Below, one piece after another: positions 1-17,235 of a DNA stretch of 64,000 nucleotides. This DNA is from Amoeboaphelidium protococcarum (taxonomy: Eukaryota; Aphelidiomycota; Aphelidea): positions 2,106,273 to 2,170,272 of the forward strand of contig JALECJ010000254.1 in the NCBI GenBank assembly GCA_023515745.1. The letters are read 5' to 3'. A program made the position numbers and the translations under genes. Below the pieces are notes generated by a model. It ran no database searches and was not told the origin of the DNA. It saw only the letters and a program-made list of their open reading frames with translations. The number at the start of each line of letters is the position of its first letter. Position 1 is the first letter of the stretch.

Positions 1-1320
1 TCCAAGCTAACGGGCACCTGAGAAATTATATAATTGACCGATACATTAGCAGCAATCTGATGCCTTGCTACAATTGGCAACGTGATACCTCGCCGCTCCA
101 TAGACTAAACTATGCCGGCAAATAACATAAACTAAGCCCCACACCATCCGTAATACGAACCATACTGGTCTAATAAACCGTATCCAAAGTTTAAGTGTCG
201 ATGCAACTGAAATAGACCATCTAGCGGACTCTCACTAAAACACAAAAATCTACTAATCTTAAAGCTTAGAGAAGACAGAATCTCATCATACTCCCTCCAT
301 CTAGATTACTTGATGGCAGCAGGCTTCTAAACAAGTTCCTTAATCAGCAAACTCAGAGCATTATAAGATTGAATGTAATGCTGAGTGGCCAGTTCATAAT
401 CACGCATAAGCTCAGCAAAAGCACCCATCTTGTAATCGTACCTAATATTCCACAATGAAGTGATGGTAGAATTAGCAGACTTGGCGGGATTCTAAGATAT
501 TCTACCCTTCTTCTTTTTAGTCTTCTTCCCATGCTCCCTATAATAAAGAGCCGAATATTCAAGCATCGTCCGCTCCACCTGAACAATAAATTCTTGTAAA
601 TCTTACTACCGCGTCGATATAACAAAATAAGCGTGACGATAATCAAGATTACACATCTTCTTAATATATGCACCACGCTCCTCCAGACTTTCATCATTCA
701 AGTCTTGATCTGTTATAAGTACAACAACAAACTTCAATTATGGATAATCTGCAAGCTATTTCTTAAGAGTATTTATCTCCAAAGTGAGCTCCGTGTCTCT
801 AGTCGATGGATCCAGTGGATTAAAACTGATGTCCTCCTTGGTCAACCGAAAGTAAAACATTACCACAGATGGCAGCTAATCTCTATACTTATGAATCCAC
901 TCTGGCTAAATAATACCATCAGGATGCAGAGAACTCTGTGGATTCAATGGAGACAATCGACTGAACACTTTAGGCTATCCCTTTACTTGACTCTATTACT
1001 AAGCACCTTTTCTAACAACTGGCAACTCTTTCATGTTCTACAATACTTTTAACTGTTTGATAAAATATGCTAAACTCTAATAAATATACATAATTTATAC
1101 TTACTTTAGACAGGAACATGTACCTAAATGAGGCATTCTCAGAATTAATTGTCATCTGAGGTAAAGGTGAGGGATCCATAGTTGATGCAAGTTGATTACG
1201 ACTCTAATACGCAGACACAAGTCTTTTCTCAAAGTCATCACCGCCACCACTATTACCAGGAACACCCCAAATTCCCATCAATGGATACAGATGAGCAAGA
1301 AGGTCGGAATTGTAACTCAT
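1..1320 (-). CDS. TRAPPC11: TRAPPC11 (foie gras) homologue, 3' part cut by window edge
   Basis: Subunit of the TRAPPIII tethering complex that acts in ER-to-Golgi traffic and autophagy. The frame runs on the minus strand as exon 1 (1320-1105), a 52-nt intron (1104-1053, GTAAGT...AACAG) and exon 2 (1052 to beyond base 1). About 422 residues are visible. The N-terminus (MSYNSDLLAHLYPLMGIW) matches the family's short first segment. The middle holds VVVLITDQD and the foie gras core WNIRYDYKMGAFAELM, followed by a YNALSLL helix, as in the TRAPPC11 TPR-like region. Many TAA/TAG codons are read as Gln, for example GAQQQSQ. I chose the ATG at 1318-1320 because the family's N-terminal segment lies upstream of the next in-frame ATG (1179). 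The gene is divergent from the COQ8-like gene. The C-terminus is missing only because the window starts here. Confidence 0.85.
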
Positions 1321-1970
1321 GGTCTTTACTACTTATTACTAACAGCTTTTAATGGCGATGATCAGTCAGAACGCTGTGGGATAACAAAGGTGGGAAACTA
1401 TCGCCACTATAAAACACTGTGAGGAATAACACGAGAGAGGCGCGCTCGCGTGCTTGAAACCGAGAAACTCATCGCTAAGTCATCAGTCACACGATCTACG
1501 GTGATGCACATTGTCTTCAGGTAGAGTGTGTATATAAATACTATCGGTATGACTCCAAGATGATGGTTTCGAATGATGACTTGAATTATTACTGTATTAT
1601 TTTTACACATTAAATCTAGGCTCTTTGTATTTATTTACACCGTAAATCTCAGTGAATCATCCCAGGTGGTCTAAACGAGTCTGAAGACAACTGAAGAAAC
1701 TACACCGCGTCCCGACAGGAGTCACTGTAGTATACTACATTGAATGCTCTGCAAATTCAATCACATAGTTGTACAATTTATTCTCATCGACGTTATATGA
1801 GTTGTTCGTTAAAACCGTCTATTCAAGGTCATGTAACGGGCTAATTTTATATACAACGAGTTCAGGAGCAGAGGTGTCCCTGATTTACCAGTGCTGATTG
1901 AGTTGATGCCGCGGCGACCGACATTTCAACGATTGTTCTCAATTTTCACTACGTCCATAAATTATCAAAA
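1321..1970. promoter_or_regulatory. Divergent intergenic region, no gene seen
   Basis: This is the spacer between the divergent TRAPPC11 and COQ8-like genes and presumably holds both promoters. A TATA-like run (tatataaata) lies near 1530. No conserved ORF, RNA gene or repeat was recognised. Confidence 0.4.
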
Positions 1971-4283
1971 ATGAGATTATAACTGTTATCCATTCCACTA
2001 CTATACCTATCGTGCTGTGTGTCAGGTGGTTGGTTTGGAAGATCTTCTTATAGTCGTGCTTTAGATACTGATGCTTTCAGTCGGAATCCTGGCTATGCGC
2101 TTAACACTGAGAATGCACTCGGCGTGGCAAAGCAGATGATTAGTCGCGTCAAAGAGTATCCAGATGCTTTGGACGCATTGGCTAAACTGATTCTGGCTGC
2201 TGACACCTCTCAGCCCAACTATGTTAGAAATGTGTAGAAACACTGGAACAGTTTTGTTGCATCTCTGAATTCGCAATAGCTACCTTTTCCCCTGCTCTTG
2301 AAGTCTGTGATTGATCAGTCTCCTTTACCTGATTCTTTGAAATATCTGCTGCAATCGAATATTTTGGAAACATTGTCCAGCCTTGTGGATTCATTGAACC
2401 GCGGAGATACTTCTAATGGGGATGGTGAGATGAGCCTATTCACTTCTACCGGTATCGAGTATGCTGTCGCGTAAATTAATGTTCACCTTAAATTGATCAA
2501 GCTGGGCTTCTTCCAGGATATGATTGATGGCTTTATCGATCGCCTGTAAGAAACCATTATCGCCGACGGTGAGGCTAAGAAGTTTAGATTTGAGGATAAA
2601 GAGCTTATTTCAAATACGGTAAAGGATTATGCTCTGGCAGTGAAGAAAATGACGATTGCCTATGTCGATAATGGTCCTGTTGTTATTAAGCGACGTATGA
2701 TCGCTCAATTACTTACCGCTGGTATTCATCAGAAAACAGTTGAAGGTATGGTGGCTCATATGCTTGTTGGCACTGGTGTGATGATGTAAAAGGCGCTCCA
2801 AGTATTTTTGGGATTTGCTGAACAGGTACATCCTTCTATTGAGGAGGTCTCCAAGATTATGCGCTCTAAAGTGCCAATTTTCAATGAGGATCTGCTACCA
2901 GAAGTATTTTCACGCGTTTTTGTTGATGGCAATCCTTTAAAGTCTGGCTTTGTCGAATTTGGCAATGAGCCTATATCTCAAGGAACCGTGGGTATCGTGT
3001 ACAAGGCTAAGCTTGGGGAGTCGGCTGCGCAGCTGTATGGCTTCGATGAAGTTGCTGTAAAATTGAGAAGATCAGACGCAAAGGAATTGGTATAGGCCGA
3101 GTTTAGCGCAATTGAAAACTAGCTATCCAACATTCACCCTTTCCTGGCTAAAGTCATCTTATCGATCAAAGAATCGGTTGAGGAGGAGTTTGATTTTGAT
3201 TTGGAGGCTGCGAATCTGCGCCAGGGCTATAAGGTGTTTGAGAATCACCGCAAAAATATCAGAGTGACCCGGCTGTGGGGTGTATTACCTGTCAGAAAGC
3301 CATGGATGAAGCAGTAACCGGCTGAAGCAATTGTCACTTAATGGGCGCCGGGTGTGGTTTTGGACAAAGAGTATTCTGCAGCCTAGAGGGAATGGTTGTC
3401 CTAATCTGTTAAGACTGTTGATAAGTACTGTTCTCTGAGACTTCAGCTAACCTCACTCGGATTCACGTCGTTTTAATCATCTATAGGTGGCAGCGGTTTT
3501 TATCATGCTGATCTACATTTGAGTAACATGAAGTATGATTACGAGACTGGTACTTTGTGGCTGCTTGACTTTGGCAATGCTGGTCACTTGAGACTGTCAG
3601 ATAGAGCCACGTAACTAAGTGCTTCAATAAATATGTTTATGCTCAACGGCGAAGGTGTGTACAATACTTTAAAAAAATATGCCATCGAAAATAACGCATA
3701 ACAGGAAGCATCTCCATCTACGTGGAAGGCGTTCAGAAAGTCCCTTAATGAGCAGAGCAAGTAGTCTAAAGCCGATGTTGCAAAGTTGAAGCTAGAATAG
3801 CAGCGCGTCGAAAAATTATTGAAAAGTGCTCGTCTTCAAACTAATGGCGGTAGCAATTAAAATGTAGGTAATATTTAGGATTATAAGGAGTAGTTGATAG
3901 ACATTAAGCTCGAGATTTTGCAAGCTAGAAGTGCATTTTCTTCTGCCGTGATGAGTCAAGCTGTCTCCCTGCTTATTCCAATTCCGATGTGGTTCGTTAA
4001 TTTTGCCCGTGGTGCTGCGTTGATGATTTCTACTATAATGAACGCATAGGCGTTTGCATTGGCTGCGAAATGCCCATCTGTTGATAATACGCTACCTTTT
4101 GTTGCGACTGCCGTAAAGACTTATGTTGGTCTAGGTGGACGCGTCTTTGGTCACTCAATCTGGAAGTCTATCACTTGGCCATTTAGACAAGTGCGCAACT
4201 GGCTGAGAAATCGCCGCAACAAATATGGTCACGCTAATAGATTGGGTCCAGAGTTCTAGAAGTACGAGTAAGTAATCGAGTGA
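1971..4283 (+). CDS. ABC1/COQ8/UbiB-family atypical kinase with N-terminal signal sequence
   Basis: A 770-residue protein of the ABC1/ADCK/UbiB family, whose mitochondrial members (COQ8) support ubiquinone synthesis. Visible kinase elements in order: a loop GTVGIVYKA (~336-344), catalytic Lys in VAVKLRR (~361), the family's ExD region EEEFDFDLEAAN (~403), catalytic loop HADLHLSN (~511; usual form HADPHPGN) and metal-binding DFG in LLDFGNAG (~532). The family signature KxGQ is degenerate, appearing as KALQ near residue 272. The protein begins with a strongly hydrophobic segment (MRLQLLSIPLLYLSCC), which looks more like a secretory or membrane anchor than a mitochondrial presequence. A charged coiled-coil insert follows the kinase core at ~590-640, and hydrophobic segments lie near the C-terminus. 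About 30 in-frame TAR codons are present. The substrate is unknown; it could be a divergent ADCK rather than COQ8 itself. Confidence 0.85.
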
Positions 4284-4323
4284 GTAAGCAATTGAGCGAG
4301 TAAATAATTGAGCGGGTAAGTAA
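4266..4323. repeat. Degenerate ~16-bp tandem repeat over the stop codon
   Basis: Three to four imperfect copies of a unit like gagcgagtaaataatt lie end to end. The TGA stop of the COQ8-like gene falls inside the second copy, so the repeat covers the end of the coding region and the start of the 3' UTR. Confidence 0.7.
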
Positions 4324-4549
4324 AGAATGGTTTTGAGGGGTATGAATATGGATAGAAATAACAAGTTGAAATCTAAAAGAATATAATTTTCTGGTAATAC
4401 TCGATTCACTTTTCAGCTAGGCCTTAAAGACCTATCATACAACAATCAGGCAAATTTGAGCAAGATAAAATCTCAAAGTAACAGTACAGTATATTGTGCT
4501 TGTATATTAAGCACACATCAAATATTTTTACTTCATTATAGCTATAAAA

Positions 4550-7906
<3,357 letters not shown>

Positions 7907-8323
7907 CTTTAAATAAAAAAATCTGAGGTGTGCTTTATCAAACTTCGAAGAATAAAACAATCGCGCGGCTGCCGTTAGGATCAAAGATTGGGGGAGAGAA
8001 AGAGAAAAAGCGCGTGACCAATCTTGAGGAATTTTACGCGCCTCACAACGCTCCATCAAGTCGCTTTGCATTACGTGTTTTGTCGCTTCGAGGAAAGAAT
8101 CGCTTTAACCGAAGCCGCGAAAATTAACCGAAAATCTTTTCGTACTTGTCCATTTGAGTCTTTTGTATAAAGCATTAGATAGAAACACAGAACGTAAGAT
8201 TTGTACTATATTTATCCTCTGCACTGCCCATTTAACGCGTTTTTAATTGTGGAATCTGTGCAGTGCAGTGGTTATTACAGAGGATTACTAATTACTCAAA
8301 TCGTATTTGTAGTTGAATTTAAA

Positions 8324-8583
8324 ATGGCAAAGAGTAAGAATCACACGAATCATAATTAGAACAAGAAGGCTCACCGTAATGGTATCAAGAAGCCACAGAG
8401 AAACCGTTATCCTTCATTGAAAGGTGTAAGAATTTTTGAATATGCAGTCGTCATCATCTTATACTCGTTATTCCAATCTTTGTCTGCATGTAGGTTGATC
8501 CAAAATTCTTGCGTAATCAGAGATTTGCAAAGGCTGGTAGTGCCAAAGCAGTAAGAGAGCAGAGAAAGTTGGCCAAGGCTTGA
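8324..8583 (+). CDS. RPL29: Large-subunit ribosomal protein eL29
   Basis: A 63-residue basic protein of the 60S ribosomal subunit. It starts MAKSKNHTNHNQNKKAHRNGIKKP and continues SLKGVDPKFLRNQRFAK, an almost textbook eL29. Exon 1 is 8324-8425, the intron 8426-8493 (68 nt, GTAAGA...TGTAG) and exon 2 8494-8583. The Gln in the invariant HNQ motif is a TAG codon, which is one of the cleanest proofs of the altered code here. The upstream flank contains an ACGCGT site at about 8234. Confidence 0.98.
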
Positions 8584-9105
8584 GTATTGTCCGTGCAACC
8601 ACTGATTAATACAATTGTCTTTTTAATATTTATTGATTTTGCGTTAAATTTTTGGAGTTTTGGGAGTTGGCCGTTTGATTGCTATTCTGATTCATTGATA
8701 CATCCGAGATTTCGCAGTGTTATTGGTCTACTATATCTATCTTACCTGGAGTTCTGCGGTCAGCCGGAAAGAGCGACCTCATTATAAATGACTTCAAATG
8801 CGGGACGATTTTGAACGCGTCTAAAAAGTAGTGTGCGCCTCGTCGTTCGTATCTCATCCCGCCTCTCCTTGAGCGATTTACGCCAGGGAAGTGTGAGTCA
8901 TCACCGACGCGTGGCTTTCAACGATTGTTGTTTCCTAAATGGGATTTATGAGCCACAAATTGCTTACAAATTACAATCGACGCACGACTTCGACCATGCA
9001 TAATTCCACCCTCTTTTCCCATTACGAATCGTCATTGTTTTAAAAATCATCTGGTTTTAGTTTCTGATTATCTGTTTCATAAAACTTACTCGGTTAATAA
9101 TAAAT
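8584..9105. other. Intergenic, nothing recognised
   Basis: AT-rich spacer between eL29 and the small secreted-protein gene. Two ACGCGT sites (about 8813 and 8908) lie upstream of the next gene. No ORF with homology was seen. Confidence 0.4.
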
Positions 9106-9324
9106 ATGTAGCTTTTGTCTGTGATTGCGTTCTTGTTTGTACTGTCTGTGAATATGGTTGTGGCTCTTCCTGCTCTTGCTAATCCTTATGTCGTAATTCC
9201 TAATGGAGTCAACTCTGGTTATCCAAAGGATCCTAAAGGTTATGACCCGATCAGTCAAATCGATGAGACACCTGTCAAGATTGCTTACGCTGACATTGTT
9301 GACAACGTTGAGGCCAAGTTTTGA
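9106..9324 (+). CDS. Small predicted secreted protein (72 aa)
   Basis: The 72-residue frame begins with a good signal peptide (MQLLSVIAFLFVLSVNMVVA followed by LPALA), giving a mature part of about 45 residues with no cysteine. The mature part is polar and contains GYPKDPKGYDP, a loop rich in Pro, Asp and Gly. The second codon is TAG (Gln). I do not recognise the family. The support is the signal peptide, a start preceded by an AT-rich leader and a TGA stop. It stands alone between eL29 and the LAMMER kinase, on the same strand. Confidence 0.6.
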
Positions 9325-10045
9325 GAAAGTTCTTACAACTATGTGAACAGTTTTAATTTAATGAATTTTGACATTATCTCTTCATTACATTTCATTTCCC
9401 TCTTGAATCTACTGATGATGATGAGGCATTCGTCAGAGCTAGCCCGCTGATAACGTGCCTTGATAATCGTTTGATCTGAAACGTCAGTTCTGAAACTGGT
9501 TATATAAGCTGACACACCGCGAAACATACACAGGACTTGATATCAATTTTAAAGTATTGCCATTCTTTGTGTTAATTAATAAACATGAGTAAATATCCTA
9601 CAAAGCATATAAAATCATCTCACAATTCTCCATTAGCATAATACGATATCTTATCAGAAGGCAAATGATAAACGAGGACCATGTGTGGGGAGAGAGCGAT
9701 GTACGACGCGCTCGCTTGCAAAGCGTAACAATCACCCAAAACACACGAATCAATCAATCAATCACCTGAATATCATCATCATCATCATCGCCACTGTCGA
9801 GTGCGTACATTCTTTGGAATCACCTCGAATCCTCTCAATTTATTATTAAAGCAATCGGAAGCGACTGCCAGCGATAATCTCTTATTCGCTTTCATTGTAT
9901 TCTATTATATTTCACCACTTGGAGAATTTTATTGACGGTCACTGACTGAACTGGAATCCGTATTTGGTTGTGTGTCGGTTATCATAAATTTGTCTTCAAA
10001 TCACTTACTGCAAGTACTGATAATAACACTAAAAGACAGCTTAGT
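9325..10045. other. Intergenic with simple repeats
   Basis: No gene seen. It contains a short (caat)n run at about 9750-9763 and an (atc)n run at about 9773-9789, and presumably the promoter of the LAMMER kinase gene. Confidence 0.4.
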
Positions 10046-11878
<1,833 letters not shown>

Positions 11879-12217
11879 ATGTATTACTAAATTTTGCATA
11901 TATATAAATATTATCTTACTATTGTCAGTGTTTTACTTAAACTTGCGCGGTGTACGACTTCAGTTGACGCAAGCGAGGGAACATCCACTTGGATCACCTA
12001 ATGCGATCTAGAAACTGCTAAGATATTGGTCAAGACGTGGGCTAAGGAAATTGTACGATTTTTCTCCTTGTGGGAGACTTATTACTTTATGGGAAAGGCC
12101 CATAATAAAGAAATTGAAAAAAACTTATGAACTTTAGACTGTTATCATGCATATATTTTATTATTCTGCGAGATTCAATGCAAATTTTATTATACTATGA
12201 TGGGTCAATTGCCATTC
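11879..12217. other. Convergent intergenic region
   Basis: The 3' ends of the LAMMER kinase and the NTE-like gene face each other here. The spacer is AT-rich, with nothing else recognised. Confidence 0.4.
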
Positions 12218-15200
12218 TCAAATCGAATTCCTTCTAACTCTGGCCCTTGGCCTGTTGTGAGAGTCCTACCATTGGGAGAATAAGCCTTTACTCTCCCACT
12301 CTTTCAAAATATCTTTGCCATACTTGTATCCAATTTCATAAATCTAATCAAACTTGTTGAACTCTAAAGTACCAAAATGACCGACAGGTGGACGCAGATA
12401 GATACAATTGGGCATATTTTTGACATCCTCCAATTACTTAACACAAGATACATAGGCAAGACGCGATTGAATATCTGTCAGAGATGGAAAATTGGTCTTA
12501 TTGAAAGGATTCAGTCGACACAATAATGCATACCATCCCGATAGAGCATCGCCGTAATTGGCCACCATCGCCTACTCATCTGAGCCAACATCCACAGCAA
12601 TGACAGTATCTGCTCCATTAGCACGCAGAATGTCCCCAGGCAAGTTGTTCAAATAACCTCCATCCAGAAGCATGTTATTATTGTCACAAAGTGGAGGTAG
12701 ATAGCCTGATAAAGACATTGATGCGCGAACAAATCGCCAAAAGAATCCACTTGTGTGAATCTCCAATTTACTGTGCGTAATATTCGTGGTGCAACAAAAG
12801 TAACTCAACCACGAATCTTCAATCTGTTAATCCCCAAAACACTTCCAAATGGCTCTATTGAATTCATTTCCAGAGAACCACGATGTCAAAGGATAAGTAA
12901 GGTCTAGTATCTATCTCCACACTGAATTAACTCTACTCCCGAAATCTCCAGCTCTCCAGTACACATAATAGATATCCTCATTCAGACTGTACAAACCACC
13001 AATAAGAGCCCCGATGGAAACACCGCCAATCATATCAATTGGTATACCAGCTTCCTCAAAAGCGTGAATGATGCCAATATGAGCTATACCTCTTGAACCA
13101 CCACCACCAAGCGCGATTCCAATAGACTTACCCACAAGCCGACGAGCAAGTCGAGCGAAATCATTACGTGGTCCACAAGACTTTGGAGCAAATGATCTTT
13201 AATACGAGTACTTGGTGTACAATGATGTGATCTTCTCAAACTGATTCTTCAGATCCTCAATAATAGCATTCTTGATCTTGATAGATGACATTGCGCGATT
13301 GACCAACATTGGAATCTGGAGATGATGATGAGTGTGAAGCCATGGACGTTTTTCCAAATACTTCTTGGTCAAACCAATAGGTATCTATCTATCCGGATGT
13401 AAAATGACCAACTCTTTACGAGCCGTGGTCTTCACACTGAGCAGCATCTTTTCAAAATCACCAATTTCAGGAGTTTGAAATCTGGTGGTCACCACCAAGA
13501 TCACATCCGCCTGTCTGATACATCTCTGCGTCCAAGGCGAGTGAGGCCCAGTGTCCGCCACATACAACACCAGTCTAACTTTCTCTTCCTGCTCTGTGAG
13601 CCAGGTCAGCAGCTTCAACTTTCCCAATCTACTGAATGCATGTCTTCCAAGAGCTGATGTGACGGTGGAGCTATCCAGAAAAGTGCAAGTCTCCCCTATA
13701 CCAATAAGAGATTCTCGTAAACGCTCAGCAAAGTCAACGATCGGAACATCAGCAAAAGTTGGAACTAGAGCCACTGTCTTGTAATTGACGTTTGCAGGAG
13801 CGAGACCATCCAGGCTATTTTCCAATTTGCTCTGCGCCAACCTGGACTTGCTGGCTATCATTCGAGATATCTACAGCGTAATATTAGGATGTTTAATCGC
13901 CAGAGCATTAAATAGAGTATGCGGCATTCGAGCCAACTCGGTATCTCTGATTGCAGTCACTGTGTGCACCCGGGGGCTATTGGTCAGAACCTCTGTCTCT
14001 CCTACAGATTCTCCAAGAGAAAATTCATTGACATTCTAAGCCTGTCCATTCACCTCTCTTAGCGCGCGCAAACGTCCATTCAGAACAATGTAGATGCAGT
14101 CGCTCTTGGGATCATCTTGCTTGTACAAAACCTTGCCTGCATTGACCTGAATCCATTCAAGAGCCAAATCTATGTGTCTAACAAGAGGTGTCAAGCTAGA
14201 GCACAAGCGTTTAGACAACATCATCATTATCTGAGGGGCGCGTTCAACAATAGATTCTAGAGATTCCTTGGGCAAGTAGGCAACATAACTCCCTGCCGCA
14301 GCGACTACATTAACCAACGATGCATGACTAGTCAGAGAGGCGAGATAACCAGCCATACCGCCAGAATGAACGTAATACTTCTTTCCACTGATATTTGCAA
14401 ATACTTTATCGCCCGAAAATCCATCTTGTTAATGTCCATACTGCTGACCTTTCGGAGTAAAAGCAAGCATACCGCTACCTCTTGCTGTATGATAAGATGC
14501 GCTGCGACGCAAGAACTAGTTATGTTTATCCATTGAGATCTCGAGAAGGCCTTCAATAACGAAATATAACCCAACATTTACGTCGCCTTACTTTATAACA
14601 GTAGCTCCTTATTCAAAATAAAGAATCTAGAGATCATGAGAGTATTCACTGATATTTGTGGACAGAGATACCAAGGACGATGCTGGAGAATGAATTTCAT
14701 CTTGCGCCTTAACACTTTGCACCAAATGGCTCAATTATGATGATACCTGTGGAGACGATGGATTAAAATCTCTACTTGCAGATGCTTTATGATTTACTAA
14801 GCCATCCAACGGACGCCTGGGAACAGAGTTGGAGGCAGAAGAAAAACTATCCCTCTTGGAACGGACACCAGCACTAGATAACGCATTACCACCAGATGAT
14901 GCAGGCAACCAGCTCATGTTCAATCCCAGCATTACTCCCATTTGATCGAAAATAATATCATTAAGCTCCTTCTCATTCAAAGATGGCCCCAATCCAATCT
15001 ACAGGTCGTCCATTGGGCCAATATCCACGTCCGGCTTCAACAATTCATTGTTACCAAGCGCGTCATCAAGTTTATTCTATCTACCCAAATCTCCAACATG
15101 AACAGATTTACTTCTCCGGTGATTATTGGCACGAGATGGCGGGACGGCTTTTAGAGCAAAGCTCTTAGGATTACTACCAGTGCTAGTCATGAATGGACTG

Positions 15201-16528
15201 TGCTTCACGTCGTCAGAGCTGTGTACAGTATTGTATGAGGCAGTGTTAAAATAGTCATCTTCAGCCTCGGCCAACAACTAATCTTCATTATCACTGTAGC
15301 TAGCATTACTTGTAGTATCATTATTATTACGACTCGCCGTCTCATTATACTCAGCACCATCATGTTAAACCTAGTCGTCGTCTTCTTCATCTGGGCCCGC
15401 ATGAACATATCTCGCCATCTTCTTTAATAGACGTTTATTACTAGCCACGCGAAGAAGCTACCACAGATCTTTCTATGCAGATTGATGAGGACTAGCAGAT
15501 AAACTATTACCAAAATCATGAGCAAACGTTGCAGGACCACCATAAACACTACTCTCCATTTTCACCAACTCCATGCCAACCCCCAACCATCGTCCCAGCA
15601 CTAGCATACTAACTCGCTAAAATCTAGTCAAGATAATCTAAATAATTTGACTTATCGCATTAGGATAGATGGTGGACACGCGAAGAAATGCTTCTGGTGG
15701 AATGACCAACAAAGTCGTGTCAGTCAGGGCACGCACAGCCAATGCACTTTCATTGTCAATCTGCTGCACATTTTTACGACTCTTGGTGCCACTACTATCG
15801 ACACCACCCGGAGTAGATGATGTATCACTTTGCGCGGACACAGAAGCATTCTAAGGGTGTTCACTCAAAACATTGTTGGCATACACAGATAGTACATCAA
15901 ACAGTGATGATATAGTACCTCCCGTAGTGACCTTGTTCAATACCAAATGCTCTAAATCTTCATTGCTATCATAGAGCGCACTATCTGAAGTCTGAGGACT
16001 AAGTATCAACTGGACGCAGCCATCCATCACCAGGTAAAGATTACCACTCTACTCCTACTACTCAATGTCACTACCACTGCCGATATTATTGAGACCGTCC
16101 TGCTGATGATTAGCACTTTTCACAAAACCATATCCCTATAGATACTCGCCCGCATACAACTTCTTCTACTAGGAGTTGCGAGCAAACTCAACCAGAACCG
16201 ACCGGTCAAGATAATTAAAGATCTTGATCGAGGAGAGGAACGATGCAAATATCTCCTCCGGCAAGAACCTTTTATGATTGAAAGCATCTGAACCAGCAGC
16301 AGAACCTTATGAAATCGATGCTGAGCCAAGCTAATCTTCCTCTGCCGCCTTCTTCTGGGCTGCGGAGTCAGCTGACACTGAAGCAGATCCCGACCGCATA
16401 TACCTCACCAGGACATAGTATCTCACAAAGTAGAACGCAGGCCACGCAATGATGAGACAGAATATAAGAAGAGTGGTCACATTTATATTCAAAGTTATCG
16501 TATACCCAGAAAATAACGACCACCCCAT
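12218..16528 (-). CDS. NTE1: Neuropathy target esterase-like lysophospholipase (PNPLA6/NTE1)
   Basis: A 1436-residue membrane phospholipase that deacylates (lyso)phosphatidylcholine at the ER. Order of domains: one N-terminal membrane helix (~10-38), cyclic-nucleotide-binding-like domains (~60-230 and ~610-900, with [11 protein letters not shown] and [10 protein letters not shown] typical of the fold), a linker domain, then the patatin domain (~1130-1320). Patatin elements are complete: oxyanion loop [12 protein letters not shown] (~1137), nucleophile elbow GVSIG (Ser ~1171) and catalytic Asp in [10 protein letters not shown] (~1287). The motif [12 protein letters not shown] between them is the NTE version of WLPYF. 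A Ser/Asn/Asp-rich insert (~280-520) is longer than in relatives. The start ATG at 16528 is set by the membrane helix that follows. Confidence 0.96.
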
Positions 16529-17235
16529 GATTATATGCGGATACTTATATCAACTGTTTGCTTATTCTCTGTGACAGGTGCACTTTAAAATGAAGAAAGA
16601 TCGAAAGAGCAACAAAAGGAAACGATCAAAAGACGATTTACTCGCCGCCGTCATCAGTGTCATCGCTTGTTCGTTCGTTCGATCGTGTATTCATTCATTC
16701 ATTCGATCCTTCGATCATTGTGATATTGATGAGATCGACCTTTGTTATAAGCGACTGGAATGCATAAATACAGTAAAAGTGAAACAAATATCTTTTATAT
16801 GCGGTATTATCATATAAGTGTTTAGTTTGTCATATGTAACTGTTAGCATTCTATTTGACAAAGAATGTCATCATCAACTATAAACTGTAGATGGATGGCA
16901 AGCAATTGTTAATTAAATATTTAATAACGAGTCCATTATGCAGTTCTCATCTCACTATTTAGTATACGCTGCTCATTTATATCATTTGGACATTTGGAAG
17001 TGTGTTTGAATTAAGTGTCAACATCTTTGGTAAAGACGCGTGTGATTTTGAGAACGAAGGCACGCGCGTAATTCTCGTTTCTACCACTCTTCTCTTCTCT
17101 TCTCTCCCATTACCGTACTGCACGTCTTTATAACTGTCGTAGTAATCCAATTACTATCAGGACTGAAGTTTAGGTTTATATAAAGCATTTAATATAGTAT
17201 TATTTAATCTACGATTTAGTTTTGTGAGTTATAGA
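16529..17235. promoter_or_regulatory. Divergent spacer with (ttcg)/(attc) repeats
   Basis: Spacer between the divergent NTE-like and NUP93 genes. It holds short tandem runs gttcgttcgttcg and attcattcattcattcg at about 16667-16705, and an ACGCGT at about 17036. No gene seen. Confidence 0.4.

Noticed and set aside
1105-1179. TRAPPC11 start at the ATG at 1179
   Set aside because: The in-frame stretch upstream to ATG 1320 encodes the family's N-terminal YPLMGIWG-type segment, so the gene starts earlier.
1192-1422. Plus-strand ORF in the TRAPPC11 5' region
   Set aside because: It is antisense to the first TRAPPC11 exon and shows no domain.
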